From positions 248,001 to 312,000 of the forward strand of contig NZ_CAMLIG010000001.1 of NCBI RefSeq assembly GCF_946480185.1: 64,000 nt of DNA, read 5' to 3'. The stretch comes from an uncultured Pedobacter sp. GTDB lineage: Bacteria; Bacteroidota; Bacteroidia; Sphingobacteriales; Sphingobacteriaceae. The notes below the pieces were generated by a model. The model was not told where the DNA came from, did not search any database, and saw only the letters and a program-made list of their open reading frames with translations. This document shows positions 25,367 through 34,025 of this stretch, one piece after another. Numbering within the stretch: position 1 is the stretch's first letter; the number at the start of each line of letters is the position of its first letter. A program made the position numbers and the translations under genes.

Positions 25367-25374
25367 TATATTTG
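25367..25374 (+). promoter_or_regulatory. -7 promoter element TATATTTG
   Basis: Exact match to TAnnTTTG, 19 bp ahead of the ATG of the small membrane protein at 25394. No clear TTG at -33. Confidence 0.55.
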
Positions 25375-25393
25375 CACCTATAAAATCAAAAAA

Positions 25394-25612
25394 ATGAAGA
25401 ATATTGGTATCCTTATCCTAATTATTGGTGTTTTAATAGTAGTAGGTTCAGTAGTTTTAACTAATGCTCACTCTTTCAATCCTGCAGATTCCGACAACGG
25501 AACTCATGCGGCGGCTTTGATATTTTTTGCAGGCTTAGCTGTTGGAGGCGTGGGTATTGTAATGTTTGCTAATTCATTGCCAAATTACAGAGAGAAATCT
25601 AAGCGTTCATAA
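25394..25612 (+). CDS. small two-helix membrane protein
   Basis: A 72-residue protein with two hydrophobic helices (IGILILIIGVLIVVGSVVL and AALIFFAGLAVGGVGIVMFA) joined by a short polar loop, and a basic C-terminus. No named family is recognised. Expression as a separate unit is supported by an exact -7 element upstream and a hairpin terminator downstream. Confidence 0.75.
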   Translation: MKNIGILILIIGVLIVVGSVVLTNAHSFNPADSDNGTHAAALIFFAGLAVGGVGIVMFANSLPNYREKSKRS

Positions 25613-25678
25613 GCATCGCAAAACAAAAAATTTAATTTATCAGACACTTCAAAAAATTGTCTATATTTTATGATAATT

Positions 25679-25708
25679 AATCCTAATATTTTTATTAGGA
25701 TTTTTTGT
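25679..25708 (+). terminator. intrinsic terminator of the small membrane-protein gene
   Basis: AATCCTAATA (25679-25688) and TATTAGGATT (25693-25702) form a perfect 10-bp stem with a 4-nt loop, followed by TTTT. Confidence 0.85.
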
Positions 25709-25712
25709 TTAA

Positions 25713-26216
25713 TCAGAAATCGTAATCTACAAAAAGTGCGATGGGTTTTATTTGTTTGTAATAAGGGCTTGCGCACTCGAAATTAAAATCCTCCTTTTTA
25801 TTGGCGTTTAAAATTGAAGCGATATTTATAATGGGTAAATGCTTCTTTTGATTATTCACAGTTACATCATCCTTGTGGAAATCATGTGCTACAATTTTAG
25901 TGAAATACATCAGCTCTTCATCGCCTATAGCTAAAACCAGTTGCACATTTTCTTTTTTTGCTAATTGTATGGCCTTTTTAGTTTCTTCCGCAGAGTAATT
26001 AGTTCCGTTACACTCATAAGTGATATGGTCAATTCCGCAAATATTCAGCAAAGAAACTACTCTGGCGTATAAACCAGACTGCTTAATTGCATCTTCCGAA
26101 AATACGATCAAAACCTTATCTCCTAAAGACAAACATTCTTCGCAAAGCTTCTCCAAAACATTACTGCCTTTTAAAATCTTTGTTTCGTGATGATAACTTG
26201 CTCCTTCCATAAACAT
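25713..26216 (-). CDS. orphan N-terminal domain of an iron-dependent alcohol dehydrogenase
   Basis: A 167-residue protein that matches the NAD(P)-binding half of BDH-type iron alcohol dehydrogenases: KGSNVLEKLCEECLSLGDK, VLIVFSEDAIKQSGLYARVV and TKKAIQLAKKENVQLVLAIG. In true enzymes the next residues are a GGGS phosphate-binding loop; here they are GDEELMYF. The whole iron-binding C-terminal half is absent, and the protein ends with its own stop after ALFVDYDF, without a detectable continuation. It cannot be an active dehydrogenase. Because the frame is intact and the surface residues are divergent, I favour a repurposed nucleotide-binding protein over a fresh truncation. Confidence 0.72.
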   Translation of the reverse strand: MFMEGASYHHETKILKGSNVLEKLCEECLSLGDKVLIVFSEDAIKQSGLYARVVSLLNICGIDHITYECNGTNYSAEETKKAIQLAKKENVQLVLAIGDEELMYFTKIVAHDFHKDDVTVNNQKKHLPIINIASILNANKKEDFNFECASPYYKQIKPIALFVDYDF

Positions 26217-26422
26217 GATAACCCAAAAACCTGCAAAATGTTTTCAAAATAAATACGTGATAATTTAAACTGTAGATTTTAAAATAGCTGACAAAAAACA
26301 GGTACAGCTTTTGGCAGCGTATTAAGTTACGCTAAATAAACCTAACATTGGGGTAGTTGCTTAAAAAATATAATTCTAAATCCGCTAAAAATTTTAATTT
26401 CGTTGCTACAAACCTTCATCAA

Positions 26423-27637
26423 ATGAACCATAAAAAAAATATCATTCTTTTAATCATCGTTGCTTCTTTAGGTTATTTTGTAGATATCTATGATTTGGTA
26501 CTATTCTCTGTAATTAGGGTACAAAGTCTTAAAAGCATTGGCGTTGCCGAAGCAGATTTACTAAGTGTGGGCGTAAAACTAATGAACTCACAAATGACTG
26601 GGATGCTCATTGGTGGAATAATTTGGGGGATTTTAGGCGATAAGCTGGGTCGATTAAAAGTTTTATTTGGCTCCATTTTGATGTATTCTTTAGCAAATAT
26701 TGCAAATGGCTTTGTTACCGATGTTAACACTTATGCAATAATTAGATTTATTGCCGGAGTTGGCCTAGCCGGAGAGTTGGGCGCTGGGATTACCTTAGTT
26801 GCAGAAACCATGAGCACAAAAAACAGAGGTTATGGAACAATGGTGGTTGCCGCTGTTGGTTTAATGGGCGCTGTTGTTGCAGGCTTGGTAGGTGATAAAT
26901 TTGCTTGGCATACCGCTTATTTTATTGGTGGCGGGATGGGTTTGGTTCTACTTGTTTTACGTTTAGGCGTAATGGAATCTGGCTTGTACAAAGGCATTGA
27001 AAATCAAGATGTTTCAAAAGGAAACATCTTGATGTTATTTAACAATTGGGGCAGGTTTAAGAAATACATCAATTGTACGTTAATAGCCTTGCCAACTTGG
27101 TTTGTGGTAGGTGTTTTAATTACATTTGCACCCGAATTTGGAAAGGCTATGGGCGCCACTGCTAAACTATCTGCCGGTGAAGGTATTTTATTTACCTACC
27201 TAGGCATTTCTGTTGGCGATATCATTACCGGTTTTTTAAGTCAGGTTTTTAAAACCCGAAAAAAAATTGTCATCTTATTTCTCTTTGCAACTTTATGTAG
27301 CATTTTGCTTTTCCTATTTTCAAAAGGAATTGATGTAAAAACCTACCGTATTTTATGCGTTCTTTTGGGTATTTCCACTGGTTTTTGGGTAATTTTTGTT
27401 ACTATTGCAGCAGAGCAATTTGGAACAAATTTACGTTCAACAGTTACTACCACTGTTCCCAATTTTATAAGAGGATCTTTGGTATTAATTACACTGAGTT
27501 TCGAGTGGCTTAAGTCTCCCTTTGGCATCGTCAACTCAGCATTAATTGTAGGTATTTCTACACTTGTTATAGCTTTTTTTGCGGTTTACAACCTCGAAGA
27601 AACTTATGGTAAGGATTTAAATTATGTAGAAGAATAA
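26423..27637 (+). CDS. MFS transporter, metabolite:proton symporter type
   Basis: A 404-residue major facilitator with 12 predicted helices. The second-third helix loop reads GGIIWGILGDKLGRLKVLFG (motif A, GxxxDKxGR), and RFIAGVGLAGELGAGITLVAE after helix 4 is typical of the sugar/metabolite symporter branch. I use the ATG at 26423: a frame is open back to 26357, but a -7-like TAATTTCG (26395-26402) lies inside that extension. The next gene, a ClC channel, begins 7 bp after the stop, so they share an mRNA. Substrate unknown, perhaps an organic acid. Confidence 0.87.
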   Translation: MNHKKNIILLIIVASLGYFVDIYDLVLFSVIRVQSLKSIGVAEADLLSVGVKLMNSQMTGMLIGGIIWGILGDKLGRLKVLFGSILMYSLANIANGFVTDVNTYAIIRFIAGVGLAGELGAGITLVAETMSTKNRGYGTMVVAAVGLMGAVVAGLVGDKFAWHTAYFIGGGMGLVLLVLRLGVMESGLYKGIENQDVSKGNILMLFNNWGRFKKYINCTLIALPTWFVVGVLITFAPEFGKAMGATAKLSAGEGILFTYLGISVGDIITGFLSQVFKTRKKIVILFLFATLCSILLFLFSKGIDVKTYRILCVLLGISTGFWVIFVTIAAEQFGTNLRSTVTTTVPNFIRGSLVLITLSFEWLKSPFGIVNSALIVGISTLVIAFFAVYNLEETYGKDLNYVEE

Positions 27638-27644
27638 GTAAAAC

Positions 27645-29423
27645 ATGAAATATTTCAGGCATCACCAGCTTGTACTAAAATTTGTTTATAACCATTTAAG
27701 CAGAAGTCAGTTTTTAATTTTATCTGGAATTTTAGTGGGCTTATCCGCCGGAATAGCGGCCGTTATGCTTAAAATAGTAGTTCATCAAATCCACTTATTA
27801 ATAGATCACCAGCTCGAGGTTTTTAAATATCCGTTTTTAAACCTCTTTTTACCGGCAATTGGCATTCTGTTAACAGTTTGGGTGGTAAAAACCTTTTTGC
27901 ATGGACGGGATGGAAAAGGAGTTTCTAAAATTTTAACCGATATTTCTCAGCGTTCCGGTGTGGCGCCCCGGTCAAAAATGTATTCGCAATTGATTGCCAG
28001 CGGATTAACCGTTGGTTTTGGGGGTTCAGCCGGATTAGAAGGTCCTATTGCTGTAACCGGGGCAGCTATTGGTTCTAACTTTGCCCGTACTTATCGGCTT
28101 AGCTATCGCGAAAGAATTCTTTTATTGGCCTGTGGGGCAGCCGCAGGTATTGCTGCGGTTTTTGATGCTCCAATTACAGGCGTTATGTTTGCCATTGAGG
28201 TAATTTTGGTAGGCGTAGTTTTCTCAGACTTTATTCCATTAATTATTGCTGCAGTTTGTGGTGCGTTAATTTCAAAAATCATTTTAGATGATGATATTTT
28301 GATCAACTTCAACAGCTTAAAAGAGTTCAACCATTCCAATGTACCATATTATTTGGTATTAGGTGTTTTTTGCGGACTGGTTTCTGTGTATTATGCAAAA
28401 TGCACCAACATGGTGGAGCATTTTTTTGCACATCAACTCAAATGGAACAATTACTCAAAAGCTTTATTGGGAGGCCTAATCATCGCCATCTTATGTTTCG
28501 CCTTCCCTCCTCTTTTTGGCGAAGGTTATGGTAGCGTAAAGTCTTTGGCATCTGCACATCCAGAAGCTATTCTTAAAGGTAGTTTTTTTAACTTTGATGG
28601 CTTCGGAGATTGGCCCATGATTATATTTGTAGGCTTAATTTTCATGACCAAAGTATTTGCAACTTCCATTACATTAGCCAGTGGCGGTAGCGGTGGAAAT
28701 TTTGCACCTTCATTATTTAACGGTGCATTTCTAGGCTTCTTTTTCGGAAGTATCATCAATAAATTAGGTTTTGTTAATTTGCCAGTTAGCAATTTTACCT
28801 TGGTTGGCATGTGCGGCATTTTAAGTGGTGTAATGTATGCGCCCTTAACAGGGATATTTTTAATAGCTGAAGCTACCGGTGGTTATGAATTAATGATTCC
28901 CTTAATGCTGGTATCCTGTACTTCTTATGCCATTGCAAAAGTTTTTGAACCGTATTCGATGGATTTAAAACACTTAGCTGCCGAGAAGAAAATATTTACC
29001 GAAGATTATGATCAGAACATATTAAGCCTTATTAAATTTCACGAAGTAGTAGATAAAGATTACGAAACAATTTACGATGATAGCAGCTTAACCGAGCTCA
29101 TCACTGTTTTAAGACAATCTAACAGAAATATAATTGTTTGTAAAGATAGGCAGGAAAAATACCAAGGCTTTATTGTTTTTGACAAAGTGCGTAAGGTACT
29201 TTTAGACCCAGAAATGCAACAGAAACTAACGGTAAAAGACCTGGTTTTAACCACTAAATTCAGGGTAAATATGGATGACGGAATTGACGAAATCATTTCC
29301 AAATTTGATGCTGCCGATTTATGGAATTTGCCAGCTTTTGAAAACGGTGCTTTTATCGGCTTTATCTCAAAAACAAAGGTATTAACCGCTTATAGAGACA
29401 AATTAAAATTAACCACAAGCTGA
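27645..29423 (+). CDS. ClC-family chloride channel or transporter with C-terminal CBS region
   Basis: A 592-residue ClC protein. The selectivity regions are visible: GGSAGLEGPIAVTGAAIGS with the gating glutamate in GLEGP, and GSGGNFAPSLFNGAFLGFF (GxFxP). The usual GSGIP at the first site is replaced by GKGVS, as in ClC branches that lose chloride preference. About 420 residues of membrane domain are followed by a CBS-pair-like cytoplasmic region (about 465-590). It overlaps hemF by one base (TGATG) and follows the MFS gene by 7 bp. Confidence 0.93.
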   Translation: MKYFRHHQLVLKFVYNHLSRSQFLILSGILVGLSAGIAAVMLKIVVHQIHLLIDHQLEVFKYPFLNLFLPAIGILLTVWVVKTFLHGRDGKGVSKILTDISQRSGVAPRSKMYSQLIASGLTVGFGGSAGLEGPIAVTGAAIGSNFARTYRLSYRERILLLACGAAAGIAAVFDAPITGVMFAIEVILVGVVFSDFIPLIIAAVCGALISKIILDDDILINFNSLKEFNHSNVPYYLVLGVFCGLVSVYYAKCTNMVEHFFAHQLKWNNYSKALLGGLIIAILCFAFPPLFGEGYGSVKSLASAHPEAILKGSFFNFDGFGDWPMIIFVGLIFMTKVFATSITLASGGSGGNFAPSLFNGAFLGFFFGSIINKLGFVNLPVSNFTLVGMCGILSGVMYAPLTGIFLIAEATGGYELMIPLMLVSCTSYAIAKVFEPYSMDLKHLAAEKKIFTEDYDQNILSLIKFHEVVDKDYETIYDDSSLTELITVLRQSNRNIIVCKDRQEKYQGFIVFDKVRKVLLDPEMQQKLTVKDLVLTTKFRVNMDDGIDEIISKFDAADLWNLPAFENGAFIGFISKTKVLTAYRDKLKLTTS

Positions 29424-30337
29424 TGTTCACTAAAGACAACATTGCAACAGATTTTAAAGCGATACAGCACAACATTGTTGAAAAACTAACCGCATTAGAT
29501 GGCGGAGCTTTATTTGAAACCGAAAAATGGGAGCGTCCGGGTGGCGGAGGCGGAGAAAGCAAGGTGATCCAAAACGGCAACCTTATTGAAAAAGGCGGTG
29601 TAAACTTTTCTGCTGTTTACGGCAAACTGCCTGATGCAGTTAAAAAATCTTTCAAAACAGATCAGGAAGATTTTTTTGCGACTGGCGTATCTATTGTTTT
29701 ACATCCGCATAACCCTTGGGTGCCCATTATCCACATGAACATCCGTTATTTTGAAATGCAGGGCAACGGAAACGAAACTTTGCGTTGGTTTGGCGGCGGT
29801 ATTGATGTTACGCCACATTACGTAATTGAGCCGGATGCCATCAATTTTCACAGATACCTCAAAAACACCTGCGATCAATTTCATCCGGATTTTTATCCGA
29901 AATTTAAAACCTGGGCAGATGATTATTTTTTCATCAAACACCGACATGAAACACGTGGCATAGGCGGCATATTTTACGATCGTTTAACACCAGAATCAAC
30001 AGGAATTTCATGGGAACAAATTTTTGATTTTTCAAAAGCAGTGGGCAATTCCTTTGCTCCTATTTACACTGAATTGGTAAAAAATACTCGCAATAAGCAT
30101 TTTTCTTTGGAAGAAAAGCAATGGCAATTTCAGCGCAGAAGCCGTTACGCCGAATTCAACTTGGTTTATGATTCAGGAACAAAATTTGGCTTAGAAACCG
30201 ACGGCAGGATCGAGTCGATTTTAATGAGCATGCCACCAATGGCTTCATGGGTTTATGATTATAAAGCTTTGCCAAATAGTGCTGAAGCCAAAACTATGGC
30301 ATTGTTAAAAAAAGGGATTGATTGGGCAGGGAGTTAA
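29423..30337 (+). CDS. hemF: aerobic coproporphyrinogen III oxidase
   Basis: Oxygen-dependent enzyme of heme synthesis that decarboxylates coproporphyrinogen III to protoporphyrinogen IX. The 304 residues include WERPGGGGGESKVIQNGN, the HPHNPWVPIIHMNIRYFE stretch, WFGGGIDVTPHYV, and the closing RRSRYAEFNLVYDSGTKFGL, MSMPPMASW and W at the end, all characteristic. The ATG shares its A with the TGA of the ClC gene, so translation is coupled. Presence of HemF agrees with aerobic growth. Confidence 0.97.
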   Translation: MFTKDNIATDFKAIQHNIVEKLTALDGGALFETEKWERPGGGGGESKVIQNGNLIEKGGVNFSAVYGKLPDAVKKSFKTDQEDFFATGVSIVLHPHNPWVPIIHMNIRYFEMQGNGNETLRWFGGGIDVTPHYVIEPDAINFHRYLKNTCDQFHPDFYPKFKTWADDYFFIKHRHETRGIGGIFYDRLTPESTGISWEQIFDFSKAVGNSFAPIYTELVKNTRNKHFSLEEKQWQFQRRSRYAEFNLVYDSGTKFGLETDGRIESILMSMPPMASWVYDYKALPNSAEAKTMALLKKGIDWAGS

Positions 30338-30504
30338 TTTTAGAGGAAAAATAAAGAAGAGACTTTCCTTTGTTGAAGTTATAGATTCCTACTCCTCTAT
30401 ACAGCTCCGTTTAAACTGAGTGAATATCCATACTGAAATGATTGTACTCCAAATCATATAAATTTTTCTCGAAATATTGTAATAATTCAAGTGCCTGCCT
30501 GCTT

Positions 30505-30512
30505 TACCTTTG
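30505..30512 (+). promoter_or_regulatory. -7 promoter element of copA
   Basis: TACCTTTG is an exact TAnnTTTG match, 19 bp before the ATG at 30532. The nearest TTG (30477-30479) is 25 bp upstream, which is too far, so activation by a regulator is possible. Confidence 0.6.
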
Positions 30513-30531
30513 TATATCAAACAAGGATAAA

Positions 30532-32760
30532 ATGGACAAAAAAGTAAATATAGAAACACTCGCTATTCCTGTATTAGGCATGACATGTGCTGCTTGTGCT
30601 ATCAGCGTTGAAAGTATGATTAGTGCGCAGCCTGGTGTTGAGAAAGCACAAGTAAACTATGCCACTCAGTCCGTTAAAGTTTCTTATTACCCCAACCAAG
30701 TTCAACCAGCCACTTTTCAAAAGGTACTTCAAGGAATTGGTTATGATTTGATATTGGATGCCGAAAACGGCAAAGAGAAACAGGCAGAAGTGCAGCACAA
30801 CAATTATCAAACCCTCAAAAAACACATCATAGCAGCGGCAGTTTTAACTATACCAGTAGTGATCATCGGTATGTTTTTCATGAATATTACGTGGGGCAAC
30901 TATTATATGTGGGCTTTAACCACACCCGTTTTGTTTGTGTTTGGGAAAAGCTTCTTTATTGGTGCTTTTAAACAAGCTCGCCACGGCAGGGCCAATATGG
31001 ACACTTTGGTTGCGTTGAGCACAGGTATTGCCTATCTGTTCAGCGTATTCAATACTTTATATCCAGAGTTCTGGCATCAACGAGGCTTACATCCGCATGT
31101 TTATTTTGAAGCCGCCGCCGTTGTGATTGTTTTTATTATGCTGGGCAAGCTTCTAGAAGAAAGGGCAAAGTCCAACACTTCTTCTGCCATAAAGAAATTG
31201 ATTGGCTTACAACCTAAAACAGTGCTGGTAATTACTGAAGATGGCGAAAAGGAAGTGTCAATTTCAGATGTTCGTATCAATGATCAGATATTAGTGCACT
31301 CCGGAGAAAAAATTCCAGTTGACGGAGAGGTTTATCAGGGAAGCTCTTACGTGGACGAAAGCATGATTTCCGGGGAGCCTGTGGCGGTCGAAAAAAATAA
31401 GGGCGACAAAGTTTTTGCAGGTACCATCAACCAAAAAGGAAGTTTCCGTTTTACCGCCGAAAAAGTAGGCGGAGAAACAATGCTTGCTCAGATTATTAAA
31501 ATGGTTCAGGATGCGCAGGGATCCAAAGCGCCGGTTCAGAAACTGGTAGATAAAATTGCAGGGATATTTGTACCGATAGTAATGGGCATTGCTTTGCTTA
31601 CGCTGTTGATTTGGACGCTTATTGGCAGTGAAAATGCCTTTACCAATGGTATGCTTGCAATGGTAACGGTACTGGTAATTGCCTGCCCATGCGCCTTAGG
31701 GCTTGCCACGCCTACAGCTATTATGGTGGGTATTGGCAAAGGTTCAGAAAATGGCATCCTAATTAAAGATGCTGAGGCATTAGAATCGGGATATAAAGTA
31801 AACGCTGTGGTGCTGGATAAAACAGGAACGCTTACTAAAGGTACACCTGAAGTAACAGAATTGATCTGGCTCGAAAATTCGCAAAAGGATCAACAAAATC
31901 TGACTGAAATATTTTTCAGCTTGGAGCAACAGTCAGAACATCCGCTTGCCGAAGCTATTGTTAAATACTTAAAAACAGAAAGCAGTACTACTGTACAGGT
32001 AAACGATTTTGAAAGTATGACGGGAAAAGGCGTACGGGCTGTTTACGCTGACCAAACTTATTGGGCTGGTAGTCATAAAATTTTGAAAGACCTGGTTGTA
32101 CCTGAAGCTTTACAAAATAAGGCAGAAACCTTGCAACAACAGGCTAAAACGGTTATCTATTTTAGAAATCAAACCCAAGTGCTTGCCATTGTTGCCATTG
32201 CTGATAAAATTAAAGAAGGTTCTGCAAAAGCGGTACAGGAATTATTACAACAAGGCATTGCCGTTTATATGCTTACTGGTGATAACCAACAAACTGCAGC
32301 AGCGGTTGCAAAACAGGTGGGTATTATAGATTTTAAAGCCGAAGTACTGCCATCAGACAAGGCTGAATTTGTTAAGCAGCTACAAAAGCAAGGCATGGTG
32401 GTAGCCATGATTGGAGATGGGATTAATGACAGTCAGGCATTAGCTCAGGCTGATGTTTCCATTGCGATGGGAAAAGGCTCGGATATAGCAATCGATGTAG
32501 CTAAAATTACCCTTATATCTTCAGATTTAATGCAGGTGCCAAAAGCCATCCGTTTATCCAAACTAACGGTTCGCACCATACGTCAAAACTTATTTTGGGC
32601 ATTCATTTATAACCTAATCGGTATTCCCATTGCGGCCGGGATTTTGTACCCCGTAAATGGATTTTTACTGAATCCGATGATTGCCGGAGCTGCAATGGCA
32701 TTGAGTTCTGTATCTGTAGTAAGCAACAGTCTTCGATTAAAATTTTACAAATTAATTTAA
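30532..32760 (+). CDS. copA: copper-exporting P1B-type ATPase
   Basis: Inner-membrane Cu+ efflux pump of 742 residues. One N-terminal HMA domain carries GMTCAACAIS (CxxC). The membrane metal site is CPC in IACPCALGLATP, with YN in FIYNLIGIP and M-x-x-SS in AAMALSSVSVVSN, the set that marks Cu+ specificity. The catalytic DKTGTLTKGT, the SEHPLAEAI motif and GDGINDSQALAQADVSIAMG complete the P-type core. I start at the ATG 30532 because the frame extends to 30442 only through the promoter. It is followed by a metal chaperone (22-bp gap) and an AraC-type regulator: a copper-resistance cluster. Confidence 0.96.
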   Translation: MDKKVNIETLAIPVLGMTCAACAISVESMISAQPGVEKAQVNYATQSVKVSYYPNQVQPATFQKVLQGIGYDLILDAENGKEKQAEVQHNNYQTLKKHIIAAAVLTIPVVIIGMFFMNITWGNYYMWALTTPVLFVFGKSFFIGAFKQARHGRANMDTLVALSTGIAYLFSVFNTLYPEFWHQRGLHPHVYFEAAAVVIVFIMLGKLLEERAKSNTSSAIKKLIGLQPKTVLVITEDGEKEVSISDVRINDQILVHSGEKIPVDGEVYQGSSYVDESMISGEPVAVEKNKGDKVFAGTINQKGSFRFTAEKVGGETMLAQIIKMVQDAQGSKAPVQKLVDKIAGIFVPIVMGIALLTLLIWTLIGSENAFTNGMLAMVTVLVIACPCALGLATPTAIMVGIGKGSENGILIKDAEALESGYKVNAVVLDKTGTLTKGTPEVTELIWLENSQKDQQNLTEIFFSLEQQSEHPLAEAIVKYLKTESSTTVQVNDFESMTGKGVRAVYADQTYWAGSHKILKDLVVPEALQNKAETLQQQAKTVIYFRNQTQVLAIVAIADKIKEGSAKAVQELLQQGIAVYMLTGDNQQTAAAVAKQVGIIDFKAEVLPSDKAEFVKQLQKQGMVVAMIGDGINDSQALAQADVSIAMGKGSDIAIDVAKITLISSDLMQVPKAIRLSKLTVRTIRQNLFWAFIYNLIGIPIAAGILYPVNGFLLNPMIAGAAMALSSVSVVSNSLRLKFYKLI

Positions 32761-32781
32761 TATCCTCATAAATAAAAAACA

Positions 32782-32994
32782 ATGGAAACATTAAAATTTA
32801 AAACCAACATAAAATGTAGCGGATGTATAGCTACTGTAACTCCTCATTTAAATAACCTTTCTGGCGTTGATAACTGGAATGTAGACACGCAGAATCCGGA
32901 AAAAATATTGACCATAGAAAGCGAAAGTGGACTGGAGAGCCAAAAAGTTGTTGAAACCCTTAAAGGCGCAGGATACACCGCAGAAAAACTATAG
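32782..32994 (+). CDS. heavy-metal-associated domain protein, copper chaperone-like
   Basis: A 70-residue single HMA domain (beta-alpha-beta-beta-alpha-beta, as in CopZ/Atx1). The metal site is CSGC in NIKCSGCIATVTPHL, instead of the usual MxCxxC, since the methionine is replaced by Ile-Lys. The rest (VDNWNVDTQNPEKILTIESE and the closing LKGAGYTAEKL) fits the fold. It lies 22 bp downstream of copA and probably delivers Cu+ to it. No leader peptide; cytoplasmic. Confidence 0.9.
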   Translation: METLKFKTNIKCSGCIATVTPHLNNLSGVDNWNVDTQNPEKILTIESESGLESQKVVETLKGAGYTAEKL

Positions 32995-33166
32995 TTAAAG
33001 CCAGTTTTTAGCAAACACCATTTCAGTGTTCGGCTTGATGTTTGCTCCATTAAACTTGTGATTTCAACAAATCAGGGAAGTTATTTGTTGATGCAACGTT
33101 CTAATTACAGTAAATTTATATAGTCATCTTCATACCAACTTATTTTATTTCAATTCTCATAATATA

Positions 33167-33730
33167 ATGTTATTACATATAAAAAATATGGTTTGTGATC
33201 GCTGCATTTTTGTTGTAAGGCAACAGTTGGAACATATTGATTTACAAGTCTCGGAAATCTCGCTTGGTACGGCACTCGTTTTTCCTGAGCCTACTGAAAA
33301 TAAATTAAGTGAAATTGCTTCCTCTCTGAATATACTCGGATTCGAACTTATAGAAAAAGATAAAGATAAGCTGATCGAACGTATTCGTAATATAATAATA
33401 GAACTTATACACCATTCAGAATTGCCAGAGCTTCATGTAAATTTCAGTCAGGCACTTACCGAGCGGTTGCATAAAGATTATAGTTATTTGAGTCGTTTGT
33501 TTTCAGATAACGAGGGGATTACCCTAGAAAAATTTATCATCCAGCAAAAAATTGAGAAGGTAAAAGAACTTCTCCAGTACGGCGAACTCAACCTCAATGA
33601 AATTGCTTGGAAGATGGGCTACAGCAGTAGCGCTCATTTATCTAATCAATTTAAAGCTGTCACAGGCAAATCTCCTAGGGAATTTAAGGCAATGGAGGTA
33701 AGCAACCGAAAACCGTTGGATAAAATATAA
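33167..33730 (+). CDS. AraC-family regulator with N-terminal HMA-like domain
   Basis: A 187-residue regulator. The first 70 residues resemble a metal-binding HMA domain: MLLHIKNMVCDRCIFVV has CxxC at the same place as in copper chaperones, and the secondary structure pattern ends with ILGFELIEKDKDK. The C-terminal 100 residues are an AraC-type DNA-binding domain with two helix-turn-helix units (LNEIAWKMGYSSSAHLSNQF and TGKSPREFK). Fusion of a metal-sensing domain with an AraC reader next to copA and a chaperone implies that this protein controls the copper cluster in response to Cu+. It has its own upstream gap of 172 bp. Confidence 0.88.
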   Translation: MLLHIKNMVCDRCIFVVRQQLEHIDLQVSEISLGTALVFPEPTENKLSEIASSLNILGFELIEKDKDKLIERIRNIIIELIHHSELPELHVNFSQALTERLHKDYSYLSRLFSDNEGITLEKFIIQQKIEKVKELLQYGELNLNEIAWKMGYSSSAHLSNQFKAVTGKSPREFKAMEVSNRKPLDKI

Positions 33731-33772
33731 GGTTTTTTATACTCGGATAATAAAACCTTTTATAAATTTTTT
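33729..33772 (+). terminator. possible terminator of the copper regulator gene
   Basis: AAGGTTTT (33729-33736) and AAAACCTT (33752-33759) form an 8-bp stem with a 15-nt loop, followed by TTATAAATTTTTT. The stem is A/T rich, hence low confidence. Confidence 0.5.
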
Positions 33773-34025
33773 AACTTCCTTTTTGTTTAGGAAAACCACC
33801 ATCAAGACATTTGTTATTTAATAGCATGAATTGGCGCACAGAATGTTGTGGATAGCTATTCTTTTAGCTAAAAACGGAGAAAAAACAATCTAAAAACCAC
33901 CCTTGTTTAAATAATAATATAGAAACCTTCCAAATTATTGTCCTATTACATAAAACTAACATACATCAACACATTTTTTCATAAATTAGCACCCAAATTT
34001 TAAGACACAAAAACCAATTCAGAAA

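Noticed and set aside
30442..30531. Upstream extension of CopA by 30 residues
   Set aside because: It would run through the exact -7 element at 30505-30512 and has no homology to the CopA N-terminus.
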